A stretch of 64,000 nucleotides of DNA from Qaidamihabitans albus (GTDB lineage Bacteria > Actinomycetota > Actinomycetes > Mycobacteriales > Pseudonocardiaceae), in assembly GCF_016464705.1 (NCBI RefSeq), contig NZ_JAEHOB010000002.1, forward strand, positions 186,001-250,000, in the 5' to 3' direction. The first letter of the stretch is position 1. Each line of letters begins with the position of its first letter. Of the stretch, positions 56,193 to 64,000 are shown in pieces. Position numbers and translations under genes: made by a program. The notes beneath the pieces were generated by a model that saw nothing but the letters and a program-made list of their open reading frames with translations, ran no database searches and was not told where the DNA came from.

Positions 56193-57386
56193 ATGTCACC
56201 GACGAAGCGGCACGGTCTGTCCGCCAAGACCCTGCGGGAACTGGAACGGGCCTCCGGCCGGCTCGCCAAGGCGAGTGTCACGGCCATGGAGGAACAGCTC
56301 CCGTGGTTCAGCCGGCTGCCTGCCGACCAGCGGGCCAGCGTCGTGCTCATCACCCAGAGCGGGGCCGCCGGCTTCGTGCGCTGGCTGCGTGACTCGAAGG
56401 AGGCGCTCCGGCTCACCACCGAGGCCTTCCGTACCGCACCGCAGGAGCTCTCCCGCTGGATCAGCCTCCGGCAGGCGGTCGGCCTCGTGCGGCTGGCCAT
56501 CGAGGTGTTCGAGGAGCAGCTGCCGGAGTTCGCCGCCGACGACAAGGAGCGCGCGGCACTCACCGAGGGCATCCTCCGCTACGGCCGGGAGGTCGCCTTC
56601 GCCACCGCCAGCTCCTATGCCGCCGCGGCCGAGGCACGCGGTGCGTGGGACGCCCGGCTCGAGGCCCTCGTCGTCGACGGAATCGTGCGCGGCGACGCCG
56701 AGGAGTCGGTGCTGTCCAGGGCCGCGGCACTCGGCTGGGACCCGGCCGCGAACGCCACCGTCCTCGTCGGCAACCCACCGTCGGACGACCCCCCGACCGT
56801 CGTCTTCGAGGTCCGCAGCCGCGCCGCGCGGGCGGGCAGGCCGGTGCTGCTCAGCGTGCAGGGTTCGCGGCTGGTCGTGGTGGTCGCCGGGCCCACCGAG
56901 GGCACGGCGAAGGACCGGGCGATCCTGTCCACCCTGTCCATCGCCTTCGCCGAAGGTCCGGTCGTCGCAGGTCCGACGGTGCCCAGCCTCGCCGAGGCGC
57001 ATCTGAGCGCCGCGGAGGCACTGTCCGGCCTGCGCGCCGTCGTGGGCTGGCCCGCTGCCCCCCGTCCGGCCCGCTCGGCGGACCTGCTGCCCGAACGCGC
57101 GCTGGCCGGTGACGCCGAGGCCGAGCGCCTGCTGATCGAGGAGATCGCGCGCCCGCTGGAGGACGCGGGCCCTGCGCTGCTGGAGACGATCGAGACATAC
57201 CTGGAGAGCGGCGGCGTGCTGGAGACGTGCGCGCGCACGTTGTTCGTGCATCCGAACACAGTGCGCTACCGGCTGCGCAAGGCGGCGGAGCTGACCGGCC
57301 GTCATCCGGCGGATCCGCGGGACGGCCTGGTGCTCCGGATCGCGCTCACGGTCGGCAGGCTCGCCCGCTCACGCGGCCTCTGGTAG
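56193..57386 (+). CDS. fasR: PucR-type transcriptional regulator (FasR-like)
   Basis: A 397-residue regulator. The C-terminal PucR helix-turn-helix is LETIETYLESGGVLETCART, then FVHPNTVRYRLRKAAELTG. The GGDEF-like middle domain has the usual low-similarity region (about 160-290). In Streptomyces the equivalent protein, FasR, lies directly before fabD and activates the fatty-acid synthase operon; Rv2242 is the mycobacterial homologue. Gene order here is the same, so a fab-activating role is likely. Confidence 0.88.
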   Translation: MSPTKRHGLSAKTLRELERASGRLAKASVTAMEEQLPWFSRLPADQRASVVLITQSGAAGFVRWLRDSKEALRLTTEAFRTAPQELSRWISLRQAVGLVRLAIEVFEEQLPEFAADDKERAALTEGILRYGREVAFATASSYAAAAEARGAWDARLEALVVDGIVRGDAEESVLSRAAALGWDPAANATVLVGNPPSDDPPTVVFEVRSRAARAGRPVLLSVQGSRLVVVVAGPTEGTAKDRAILSTLSIAFAEGPVVAGPTVPSLAEAHLSAAEALSGLRAVVGWPAAPRPARSADLLPERALAGDAEAERLLIEEIARPLEDAGPALLETIETYLESGGVLETCARTLFVHPNTVRYRLRKAAELTGRHPADPRDGLVLRIALTVGRLARSRGLW

Positions 57387-57472
57387 TCCGTTCGGGCGTG
57401 ACCGGACTCACCGGTAAAGTGCTCGAACCCGACAATTCTTTTCCCCCGTCGCGGTTCATCTCCTCGTCACAT

Positions 57473-57489
57473 TTGTAGGGTTCCCACAA
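57473..57489. promoter_or_regulatory. Inverted repeat upstream of fabD (possible FasR site)
   Basis: TTGTAGGG-TT-CCCACAA, a near-palindrome 69 bp upstream of the fabD start in a locally AT-richer promoter region. Placement suits an activator site. Streptomyces FasR sites were not compared. Confidence 0.4.
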
Positions 57490-57557
57490 CGTCACGGCGT
57501 GGACTTGGTGACTCGCGGCATCACGGCGGAGCGCGCCGAACGTGTTCCCTGGATAGT

Positions 57558-58487
57558 GTGATCGCCCTTCTCTGCCCCGGACAGGGGTCTCAGGCCCCCG
57601 GCATGCTCACTCCCTGGCTCGACGCCGACGGTGCCCGTGACCGGCTGCGACACTGGTCCGACCGCTGCGGGCTCGACCTGCTGCGCCTCGGCACCGAGTC
57701 CGACGCCGAGGAGATCCAGGACACGGCGATCACCCAGCCGCTGATCGTCGCCGGCTCACTGCTCGCCTACGAGCGGCTGCGCGACGAGGTGCCTGCGGAC
57801 GCCCCGGTCGCGGGGCACTCGGTGGGTGAGCTGGCCGCCGCCGCGATCGCCGGGGTGTTCCCCGCCGAGGACGCCGTCACGCTGGCCGCCGTCCGCGGGG
57901 CCGAGATGGCGAAGGCCTGCGCCATCGAGCCCAGCAGCATGGCCGCGGTCATGCTCGGTGAGCCCGAGCGGGTGGTGAGCTGGCTGCACGAGAACGGGCT
58001 CGAAGCCGCCAACCGGAACGGCGCGGGCCAGATCGTCGCCTCCGGTGCGCGCGAGGCGATCGAGCGGATCGTCGCCGAGCCACTCGAAGGCACCAAGGTG
58101 CGCCCGCTCAAGGTCGCCGGGGCGTTTCACACCGGGTACATGGCTCCGGCGGCCGAGGCGCTGCGGGCCTACGCCGCGGAGATCAGCCCGGCCGCGCCCA
58201 CCCGTCCCCTGCTGTCCAACGCCGACGGCGCCGTGGTGCGCGACGGCGCCGAGTACCTCGACCGGCTCGTCAGGCAGGTGACCAGCCCGGTGCGCTGGGA
58301 CCTGACGATGCACGGCCTCGTCTCGCTCGGCGTCACCGGCACCGTCGAGCTGCCGCCCGCCGGAACGCTCACCGGCCTGGTCAAGCGCGAGCTCAAGGGC
58401 ACGGTGACGAAGGCGGTCGCCGTGAAGACCCGGGACGACGTGGAGGCCGTGACGGCGCTCGTCGCGGGGCGGGAGGAGACCCGATGA
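57558..58487 (+). CDS. fabD: Malonyl-CoA:ACP transacylase
   Basis: Loads malonyl groups onto ACP for type II fatty-acid synthesis. The 309-residue protein starts MIALLCPGQGSQAPGM, and the catalytic Ser88 is in VAGHSVGELAAA. The later GAFHTGYM carries the active His, and ANRNGAGQIVASG is the AT-domain hallmark. The start is GTG at 57558. It overlaps fabH by 4 bp. First gene of the fabD-fabH-acpP-fabF operon. Confidence 0.95.
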   Translation: MIALLCPGQGSQAPGMLTPWLDADGARDRLRHWSDRCGLDLLRLGTESDAEEIQDTAITQPLIVAGSLLAYERLRDEVPADAPVAGHSVGELAAAAIAGVFPAEDAVTLAAVRGAEMAKACAIEPSSMAAVMLGEPERVVSWLHENGLEAANRNGAGQIVASGAREAIERIVAEPLEGTKVRPLKVAGAFHTGYMAPAAEALRAYAAEISPAAPTRPLLSNADGAVVRDGAEYLDRLVRQVTSPVRWDLTMHGLVSLGVTGTVELPPAGTLTGLVKRELKGTVTKAVAVKTRDDVEAVTALVAGREETR

Positions 58488-59470
58488 CCCGTGAACGACC
58501 GGCGCTGCGGCTGAGCCAGGGCGCATCCGCCACGCGCGTGCTCGGTATCGGCAGCACCCAGCCCGACCGGGTGGTCACCAACGAGGACCTGTCCAGGACC
58601 ATGGACACCACCGACCAGTGGATCCGGGAGCGCGTCGGCATCATCGAGCGCCGGTTCGCCGCCAAGGACGAGCTGCTGGTCGACATGGCGGTCACCGCGG
58701 GCGCCAAGGCCCTCGCCGACGCCGGCGCGGATCCGTCCGAAGTGGACACCGTGATCGTGCCGAACTGCACGATGCCCTCGCCGATACCCAACGCCGCGGG
58801 CCAGGTGGCCGACCGGATCGGGATCAAGGCGGCGGGTGCGTTCGACCTCAACGCCGCGTGCGCGGGCTTCTGCTACGGCCTCGGCGTGGCCTCGGACCTC
58901 ATCCGGGCCGGGTCGGCCGACAAGGTGCTCGTGATCGGCGCGGAGAAGCTCACCGACGTGGTGGATCCGACGGACCGGGCGAACGCGATCATCTTCGCCG
59001 ACGCCGCGGGCGCGGCGCTGGTCGGCCCCTCCACCGAACCCGGCATCGGGCCGGTGGCCTGGGGCAGCGCGGGCGACCTCGTGGACACCATCTACATGCG
59101 GGAGCACCGCTACATCCACCAGGAGGGCCAGTCGGTCTTCCGGTGGGCGACCACCCAGATCGCCCCGATCGCGCTGCGCGCGGTGGAGCTGGCCGGACTG
59201 GAACCGTCCGATGTGGATGTGCTCATCCCGCACCAGGCCAACCTGCGCATCGTCGAGGCGATCGCCAAGCGGCTGCGCGCCAAGGGCGCGCGCGAGGACA
59301 TGGTGGTCGCCGACGACATCATCTACTCCGGCAACACCTCGTCGGCCTCGATCCCGCTGGCGCTGGACCACATGCGCGCCGCAGGGACCGTGCGCACCGG
59401 CGACGTGGTGCTCATGATCGGCTTCGGTGCCGGATTGTCGTACGCGGGCCAGGTCATCATCTGCCCGTGA
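58484..59470 (+). CDS. fabH: 3-oxoacyl-ACP synthase III (KAS III)
   Basis: Starts fatty-acid chains by condensing an acyl-CoA with malonyl-ACP, 328 residues. The triad is Cys126 in LNAACAGFCYG, His in LIPHQANLRI (about 256) and Asn in YSGNTSSASIP (about 286). Actinomycete FabH proteins often prefer branched starters (isobutyryl, 2-methylbutyryl), which would come through IlvE-linked metabolism; preference is not read from sequence here. Coupled to fabD by ATGA. Confidence 0.95.
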   Translation: MTRERPALRLSQGASATRVLGIGSTQPDRVVTNEDLSRTMDTTDQWIRERVGIIERRFAAKDELLVDMAVTAGAKALADAGADPSEVDTVIVPNCTMPSPIPNAAGQVADRIGIKAAGAFDLNAACAGFCYGLGVASDLIRAGSADKVLVIGAEKLTDVVDPTDRANAIIFADAAGAALVGPSTEPGIGPVAWGSAGDLVDTIYMREHRYIHQEGQSVFRWATTQIAPIALRAVELAGLEPSDVDVLIPHQANLRIVEAIAKRLRAKGAREDMVVADDIIYSGNTSSASIPLALDHMRAAGTVRTGDVVLMIGFGAGLSYAGQVIICP

Positions 59471-59541
59471 TACCACTTACCCCCGCGGGCATCCGGCCCG
59501 CCGTGTCGCAAGCAGAGCGAAAAGCAGAAAGGGAATCCCCA

Positions 59542-59787
59542 GTGGCGGAAAAAGCAGAGATCCTGTCCGGTCTGGCCGAGATCGTCGAAGAGGTCGCCGG
59601 CGTGGCCCAGGACGACGTGAGCCTGGAGAAGTCGTTCGTGGACGACCTGGACATCGACTCGCTGTCCATGGTGGAGATCGCCGTGCAGGCCGAGGACAAG
59701 TTCGGCGTGAAGATCCCGGACGACGAGCTCGCCAACCTCAAGACCGTCGGCGACGCCGTGGACTACGTCTCGGCCAACTCGAAATAA
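59542..59787 (+). CDS. acpP: Acyl carrier protein
   Basis: An 81-residue acidic carrier. The phosphopantetheine serine is Ser40 in DLDIDSLSMVEIAVQ. The GTG at 59542, preceded by AGAAAGGGA, gives the standard ACP length. It lies 71 bp after fabH and 28 bp before fabF, so it is in the operon. Orthologue of AcpM but lacking its long C-terminal extension, as expected outside mycolate producers with AcpM. Confidence 0.95.
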   Translation: MAEKAEILSGLAEIVEEVAGVAQDDVSLEKSFVDDLDIDSLSMVEIAVQAEDKFGVKIPDDELANLKTVGDAVDYVSANSK

Positions 59788-59815
59788 CCACCCGCACACC
59801 TCGGGGAGACTCCAG

Positions 59816-61063
59816 ATGAGCAAGATCGACGTCGTCGTCACCGGGCTCGGCGCCACCACGCCACTCGGCGGGGACGTCGCGTCCACGTGGGACGGGCTGC
59901 TCGCAGGCCGCAGCGGCGTCCGCACCATCGAGGCCGACTGGGTCGAGCGGTTCGACCTGCCGGTGAAGATCGGCGCGGCGCTCGCCGAGGAACCGACGGA
60001 GCGGATTCCGCGCGTGCAGGCTCGCCGGCTCGACCGCTGTGAGCAGGTCGCGCTCATCGCCGCGCGGCAGGCCTGGGCCGACGCGGGCTTCACGGAGCCG
60101 ACGGACGAGCACACCGATGTCGTACCGGAGCGCCTCGGCGTGTCCATCGGCACCGGTATCGGTGGCCCGGTCACGCTGCTGAACCAGGACGACCTGCTCG
60201 AGGAGCACGGCATCCGGAAGGTCTCGCCGCTGACCGTGCCGATGCTGATGCCGAACGGCCCGGCCGCCCATGTGGGGATCGACCTGAGGGCCCGCGCCGG
60301 AGTGCACTCGCCGGCGTCGGCGTGTGCCTCCGGCGCGGAGGGGATCGCGCTCGGCTACCAGATGATCCAGACCGGCCGTGCCGACGTGGTCATCGCAGGC
60401 GGCGCGGAGGCCTGCATCCACCCGATCACCATCGCCGGGTTCGCGCAGGCCCGGACGGTGTCGACGCGCAACGACGACCCGGCGCACGCCTCCCGGCCGT
60501 TCGACACCAACCGGGACGGCTTCGTGCTCGGCGAGGGCGCGGGTGTGGTCATCCTGGAGCGTGCCGACCTGGCCGCGGCCCGCGGCGCGACCGTGTACGC
60601 ACGGCTGGGCGGCTTCGGGATCACCTCGGACGCCCACCACATCACGGGCAACCACCCGGAGGGCATCGGCCAGATCGCGGCCATGAACGAGGCGGTCCGG
60701 ATGGCCGGGCTGTCGGCTGCCGACGTCGGCCACGTCAACGCGCACGCCACCTCGACCGTGGTCGGCGACATCGGCGAGGCCGCGGCCATCCGCAAGGCCA
60801 TCGGTGAGCACCCCGTGGTGACCGCCCCGAAGGGCGCACTCGGTCACCTGGTCGGCGGTGCGGGCGCGGTCGAGGGCATCGCGACGATCCTGGCGCTCTA
60901 CCACGGTCTGGTCCCGGCGACGCTGAACCTGGAGGAGCTGGACCCGAAGGTCGAGCTCGACGTCGTCGCCGGTGAGCCGCGCAAGGTGGAGCTCTCCGCG
61001 GCCGTCAGCAACTCGTTCGGCTTCGGCGGCCACAACACCGCCCTGCTGTTCACCCCGGCGTAG
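59816..61063 (+). CDS. fabF: 3-oxoacyl-ACP synthase II (KAS II)
   Basis: Elongation condensing enzyme, 415 residues. The catalytic Cys170 is in SPASACASGAEGI; His residues lie in NAHATSTVVGD and LGHLVGGAGAVEG. It begins VVVTGLGATTPLGGD. Only one KAS II follows acpP, whereas mycobacteria have kasA and kasB in tandem. The stop is followed by palindromic element copy 6, ending the operon. Confidence 0.95.
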   Translation: MSKIDVVVTGLGATTPLGGDVASTWDGLLAGRSGVRTIEADWVERFDLPVKIGAALAEEPTERIPRVQARRLDRCEQVALIAARQAWADAGFTEPTDEHTDVVPERLGVSIGTGIGGPVTLLNQDDLLEEHGIRKVSPLTVPMLMPNGPAAHVGIDLRARAGVHSPASACASGAEGIALGYQMIQTGRADVVIAGGAEACIHPITIAGFAQARTVSTRNDDPAHASRPFDTNRDGFVLGEGAGVVILERADLAAARGATVYARLGGFGITSDAHHITGNHPEGIGQIAAMNEAVRMAGLSAADVGHVNAHATSTVVGDIGEAAAIRKAIGEHPVVTAPKGALGHLVGGAGAVEGIATILALYHGLVPATLNLEELDPKVELDVVAGEPRKVELSAAVSNSFGFGGHNTALLFTPA

Positions 61064-61065
61064 CA

Positions 61066-61111
61066 CTCGTGAGTGGCCACGCGAGTTCTAACTCGTGTGG
61101 CCACTCACGAG
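61066..61111. repeat. Palindromic intergenic element, copy 6
   Basis: CTCGTGAGTGGCCAC arms with the CGAGTT-CT-AACTCG core, 3 bp past the fabF stop. It lies between convergent genes and has the same GGCCAC arms as copy 2. Confidence 0.87.
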
Positions 61112-61122
61112 GGCGGCAGGCG

Positions 61123-61710
61123 TCAGCACTTCTCGCGTTCCGGCGTTGTGCCCGCCGGGACGGTGTCGAGCTTCCACCGGTCGCCCTCCAGCGACAGCGG
61201 CAGGGTCAGCCGCCACCGGATGCACGTTTCGGGCAACTCCGGCGGCGCGTCGGCGACATCCTGGGTGCTGGTGAAACCGACCAGCACGTTCAGCCGCTCC
61301 TCCGGCGCCAGCTCGATGCGATGCACGAGGATGCTGCCGTCCCGGGTGCTCCGGTAGTTGGCCAGCCACTCCCGCCGCGGCTGCGCCCGGATGCGGTCCT
61401 CGACGACCGTGCTCGCCCACAGGTCGTAGTCGCGTCGGTTGATGCCGTCGAAATGGGCCTGCAGCACCTGCCGGACCCGTTCGCTGTCCGGGTGCGCGGC
61501 CGCGTCGGCGGTCAGCTCGACCCGCGGTGAGCCGGGCTCCCGCCCCGGGGGAAGCGAGCTCGTCGCCGAGCGGGACACCGCGATCTCGCCTGCGGCGGGC
61601 CGGTGGTACAGCTCCCTGGTCAGCAGGCCGCCGCCGACGGTCAGCGACACCACCACGACGAGCACGGGCAGCAGCCACCGCAGCGAGCTGTTGGACGGCG
61701 TCAGCGGCAC
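61123..61710 (-). CDS. Membrane-anchored hypothetical protein (NTF2-like tail possible)
   Basis: A 195-residue protein. One N-terminal helix (RWLLPVLVVVVSLTVGGGLL) anchors it, the rest being extracellular. Residues about 80-195 (QVLQAHFDGINRRDYDLWAS, IRAQPRREWLANYRSTRDG, CIRWRLTLPL with a terminal Cys) resemble the compact alpha/beta cone of SnoaL/NTF2-like proteins, which is a visual judgement. A lone pair of Cys may form a disulfide. Its position beside the fab operon matches other actinomycetes in my memory only loosely. The function is not known. Confidence 0.7.
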   Translation of the reverse strand: MPLTPSNSSLRWLLPVLVVVVSLTVGGGLLTRELYHRPAAGEIAVSRSATSSLPPGREPGSPRVELTADAAAHPDSERVRQVLQAHFDGINRRDYDLWASTVVEDRIRAQPRREWLANYRSTRDGSILVHRIELAPEERLNVLVGFTSTQDVADAPPELPETCIRWRLTLPLSLEGDRWKLDTVPAGTTPEREKC

Positions 61711-61722
61711 GGCGCCAGATTA

Positions 61723-61764
61723 GTGTCCGCACCCGGTGCTCACGTGTCCGCACCCGGTGCACGC
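61723..61764. repeat. Two tandem 21-bp repeats
   Basis: GTGTCCGCACCCGGTGC occurs twice in tandem at 21-bp period (61723-61743, 61744-61764) downstream of the DUF3145 gene and just upstream of the membrane-anchored gene start. Each unit holds the near-palindrome GCACCCGGTGC. Confidence 0.8.
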
Positions 61765-61798
61765 GTGTTCGTAGCGCGGGGACAGGGTGCCTTGCCCA

Positions 61799-62290
61799 TC
61801 AGCCCACCTGGTGCAGCCAGGTGACCGGGGCGCCGTCCCCGGCGTGGCGGAACGGTTCGAGTGCTTCGTCCCAGTTCGCGCCGAGCAGCTCGTCGAGCTT
61901 GTGCGCGAGCTGCTCGCCGGCGCGGCTGCGGGCGACGAGGCTGCGGAGCTGGTCCTCCCCCACCACGATGTCGCCGTTCGCGCTGGTCCGCCCGTGCCAC
62001 AACCCGAGGCCGGGCGCGTAGCAGAACCGCTGCCCGTCGACACCGGGGCTCGGCTCCTCGGCGACCTCGAAACGGAGCATCGGCCACGCCTTGAGCGCGG
62101 CAGCCAGCTTCCCGGCCGTGCCCGCGGGCGCACGCCAGTCACACTCGGCACGCAGCTGCCCAGGGGCGGCCGGCTGCGCCGTCCACCGCAAATCCACCCG
62201 GCCACCCAGGGTGCCCGAGATCGCCCACTCGACGTGCGGGCATACCGCAGACGGCGACGAGTGGACGTACACCACGCCACGAGTGCTCAC
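61799..62290 (-). CDS. DUF3145 conserved protein
   Basis: A 163-residue actinobacterial protein. Diagnostic stretches are RGVVYVHSSPSAVCPHVEWA, LRAECDWRAPAGTAGKLAAAL, FEVAEEPSPGVDGQRFCYAP and LGLWHGRTSANGDIVVGED. The family is nearly always next to the fabDHPF operon in Streptomyces and relatives, so a link to lipid synthesis is suspected but unproven. The start is ATG at 62290; it is transcribed toward the fab operon with the membrane-anchored gene following. Confidence 0.88.
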   Translation of the reverse strand: MSTRGVVYVHSSPSAVCPHVEWAISGTLGGRVDLRWTAQPAAPGQLRAECDWRAPAGTAGKLAAALKAWPMLRFEVAEEPSPGVDGQRFCYAPGLGLWHGRTSANGDIVVGEDQLRSLVARSRAGEQLAHKLDELLGANWDEALEPFRHAGDGAPVTWLHQVG

Positions 62291-62442
62291 TGCTGACCTC
62301 CGCTACTCGACGAGGGGCGTCTTCCCCTACGACCTCGCGAGCGGCGGAAATATATCGACTCGTAGCGACTCCAGCGCCCATTCTGCACTGCGCTCACCCA
62401 TTTGGCCACATGAGCACCAGAAATCACACCTGGCGGTGAGCG

Positions 62443-62481
62443 AGGGAGCTCTGCCGGCGGCCGAAAGTGGCAGAGCTCCCT
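62443..62481 (-). terminator. Terminator after the subtilase gene
   Basis: A perfect 13-bp stem (AGGGAGCTCTGCC arms, 62443-62455 and 62469-62481) lies about 40 bp past the stop of the protease gene on the minus strand. Confidence 0.72.
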
Positions 62482-62512
62482 CTGCGCTCCCTCTGCGCTC
62501 CCTCAGCGCTCC
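62480..62512. repeat. Three tandem 11-bp repeats
   Basis: CTCTGCGCTCC, CTCTGCGCTCC and CTCAGCGCTCC lie end to end between the protease stop and its terminator stem. They are likely replication-slippage products. Confidence 0.7.
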
Positions 62513-62522
62513 CTCGGCCGGA

Positions 62523-63992
62523 TCAGGCGGCCGGCCGGGCGCCGAGGCTGGTGGCCGCGGCGACCGTGTCGACAAGGCCGGTGCCCTTGTCGAAGCTCGA
62601 CGTGTACCCGCCGGCCTGCTCGTACGGCGCACCGTCGGAGAACTTGTACGCGGTCGACTTCAGCACGTCCTCGATCTCACCGGGTGTCGCGCCCGGTTTC
62701 GCCTGGAAGAGCTGCGCCACGATGCCGGTGATCTGCGGCGCCGCCATCGACGTACCGCTGATCACGTTGTACGTGCCGAGGTCGAGCAGCCCCGGCCCGT
62801 TCACCGGCTGCAGGCCAGTGGAGCAGATCGGCTGGTACGGCCGGCAGGCGGACAGGATGTTCTCGCCGGGAGCGGAGATGTCCGGCCAGCTCTGCGAGTC
62901 GGTCGCCAGGCCCCGCGACGAGAAGTCCGACACCGTGCCGTCGCGGGTCCCGGTGCCCTGGTCGTTGTAGGAGGCCACGGACAGCACGCCCGGCGTGGGG
63001 TCCTGCCCCGGCGGGTTCGACAGGTTCTCCGATCCGTCGCCGCCGTCGTTGCCGTTGGCCCACACCGTGACCACGCCCTCCGCAGCCAGCGCACGCTGCA
63101 GTTTCACAGTGGCCGAGTTCGGGTCGAACCCGCCGCCCCCGCTCGGCCCGTAGGAGTTGTTGATGACCTTGATCGGCGGGCACGCCTGCGGCGAGACGCC
63201 CGCGCCGCACGGGGCCTCGTGGTTCTCCAGCACCCAGTTCAGCGCCGCGTCGCTGCCGAGCACGACCAGCGCCGCGCCGGTGGAGATGGAGACGATCTTC
63301 GAGCCGGGCGCCGAGCCGCCGACCGGCGTGTCGCCGGACACGGTGAGGGCGTTGCCCGCGGCGATGCCGGTGACGTGCGTGCCGTGCCCGCCGAGGGACA
63401 GCGTGTCGGTGTCCACGTTGCCGGGCACCCGCACCACACAGCCCGTGTCGGTGCCTCCGCCCGCGCAGAGACTCTTGAGGTTGGCCACGACCCGGCTCGA
63501 GCCGTCCGGGCCGCGGAAGGCCGGATGGTTCGGGTCCACCCCGGTGTCGATCACCGCCACCGAGACCCCGCGGCCGTCGAGCGCCTGACCGTCGGCCCCG
63601 GTCAGCGTCGTGCGTGCCTGCGCACTGCGGGTCGCCTCGGTGCCTGTGCTGGCGAACACCCGCAGCGGATCGTTGTTCTCCACGTAGCTGACGCCCTCGG
63701 CGGCGCGCACCGCACGCACCTGGTCGGCCGTCCCGGTCGCGGCGACGACGCCGATCTTGCGGAAGCTGGTGATCGGCGCCAGGCCGGCCTCGCGGACGGC
63801 GCCCTGCGCGGCCGCCAGATCGGTGCCGTGCACGAGCGCGGTAACCTGCGCGGCCGCGCCTGCCGACCCCAGCAGTGCCCCGAGCGTGCCGGAGACCGGC
63901 GCGAGCGGATCGGCGTCCTGCGCCAACGCCGGCGCGGAACCCGCGAGCGGAAGTGCGATGACGGATGCGGCGACCAGTGCTGATCGTCGCAA
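62523..63992 (-). CDS. Secreted S8 (subtilisin-like) serine protease, possibly 5'-truncated by the window
   Basis: At least 489 residues. The N-terminal signal (RRSALVAASVIALPLAGSAPALA) is followed by an inhibitor-like propeptide (about 48-112). The catalytic triad is Asp149 in VIDTGVD, His203 in GGHGTHVTG and Ser414 in SGTSMAAP, with oxyanion Asn313. Cys176-Cys185 and Cys262-Cys271 may form disulfides. The apparent start codon in the window is TTG at 63992, with further in-frame codons toward the edge; the true start may lie outside. No membrane anchor is seen at the C-terminus. Confidence 0.88.
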   Translation of the reverse strand: MRRSALVAASVIALPLAGSAPALAQDADPLAPVSGTLGALLGSAGAAAQVTALVHGTDLAAAQGAVREAGLAPITSFRKIGVVAATGTADQVRAVRAAEGVSYVENNDPLRVFASTGTEATRSAQARTTLTGADGQALDGRGVSVAVIDTGVDPNHPAFRGPDGSSRVVANLKSLCAGGGTDTGCVVRVPGNVDTDTLSLGGHGTHVTGIAAGNALTVSGDTPVGGSAPGSKIVSISTGAALVVLGSDAALNWVLENHEAPCGAGVSPQACPPIKVINNSYGPSGGGGFDPNSATVKLQRALAAEGVVTVWANGNDGGDGSENLSNPPGQDPTPGVLSVASYNDQGTGTRDGTVSDFSSRGLATDSQSWPDISAPGENILSACRPYQPICSTGLQPVNGPGLLDLGTYNVISGTSMAAPQITGIVAQLFQAKPGATPGEIEDVLKSTAYKFSDGAPYEQAGGYTSSFDKGTGLVDTVAAATSLGARPAA

Positions 63993-64000
63993 CCGGCTCT

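Noticed and set aside
61723-62512. CRISPR-like array
   Set aside because: Only two 21-bp units and three 11-bp units in tandem, with no spacers; no cas genes in the window.

Overview
The window is high-GC DNA from an actinomycete, most likely a Pseudonocardiaceae member close to Amycolatopsis. This rests on strong G/C bias at codon third positions, frequent GTG and TTG starts, DUF3043, DUF3052 and DUF3145 proteins, an actinobacterial AhpE and a fasR-fabD-fabH-acpP-fabF cluster. Gene order follows two blocks of the Mycobacterium tuberculosis chromosome, as I remember it: Rv2201-Rv2218 (asnB, adoK, HesB/ErpA, DUF3043, cobT, ilvE, pepA/B, dlaT, epimerase, lipB, lipA) and Rv2238c-Rv2245 (ahpE, DUF3052, aceE, PucR regulator, fabD, acpP, kasA). 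Most of the window is therefore conserved chromosomal core with accessory insertions.

Layout: 0-7 kb holds asnB, a 3' remnant of a CaiB-type CoA-transferase, an IclR regulator, adenosine kinase, ErpA, a DUF3043 protein and an aldo/keto reductase. 7-16.6 kb is an accessory island. One six-gene minus-strand operon encodes a DRL-type (DXP reductoisomerase-like) SAF-domain oxidoreductase, an acetoin-dehydrogenase-like E1 alpha, E1 beta and E2, an IspD paralogue and a small zinc-ribbon protein. A second minus-strand operon encodes a complete glucitol-type PTS (EIIC, EIIBC, EIIA, GutM). A divergent plus-strand operon encodes HPr, a SorC-family regulator and a CobT-like protein that has lost canonical motifs. 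Three TGCAC-N4-GTGC(A/G) operator-like sites tie the operons together. I propose that this locus imports and catabolises (or salvages) a branched C5 polyol of the methylerythritol phosphate pathway, such as 2-C-methyl-D-erythritol.

16.5-34 kb: ilvE, two membrane proteins, leucyl aminopeptidase, a SUKH-domain protein, lpd, a two-lipoyl-domain E2 (dlaT), an epimerase, a PAP2 phosphatase, lipB, an LLM oxidoreductase with a TetR regulator and three operator boxes, an SDR, lipA and a DedA protein. Together with aceE at 52 kb, this supplies all the catalytic parts of pyruvate dehydrogenase and its lipoylation. 34-51.5 kb: two acyl-CoA dehydrogenases, a sirtuin, a DHA2 efflux pump, dnaE, a class V aminotransferase, a PP2C phosphatase, a molybdopterin oxidoreductase, a zinc metallopeptidase, a Tat-exported PhoX-like protein, tRNA-Val(TAC), ahpE and a DUF3052 protein. 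51.8-64 kb: aceE, lldD, the fatty-acid synthase operon with its PucR-type regulator, two conserved hypotheticals and a secreted subtilisin-like protease cut by the window edge.

A family of palindromic intergenic elements recurs six times (near 7.0, 17.6, 18.8, 34.1, 45.8 and 61.1 kb). The arms change between copies, mostly with matching changes, so the hairpin is largely kept. Five copies lie between convergent genes, and two supply the stop codon of a neighbouring gene. All functions here come from reading translated sequence and motifs; no searches were run.
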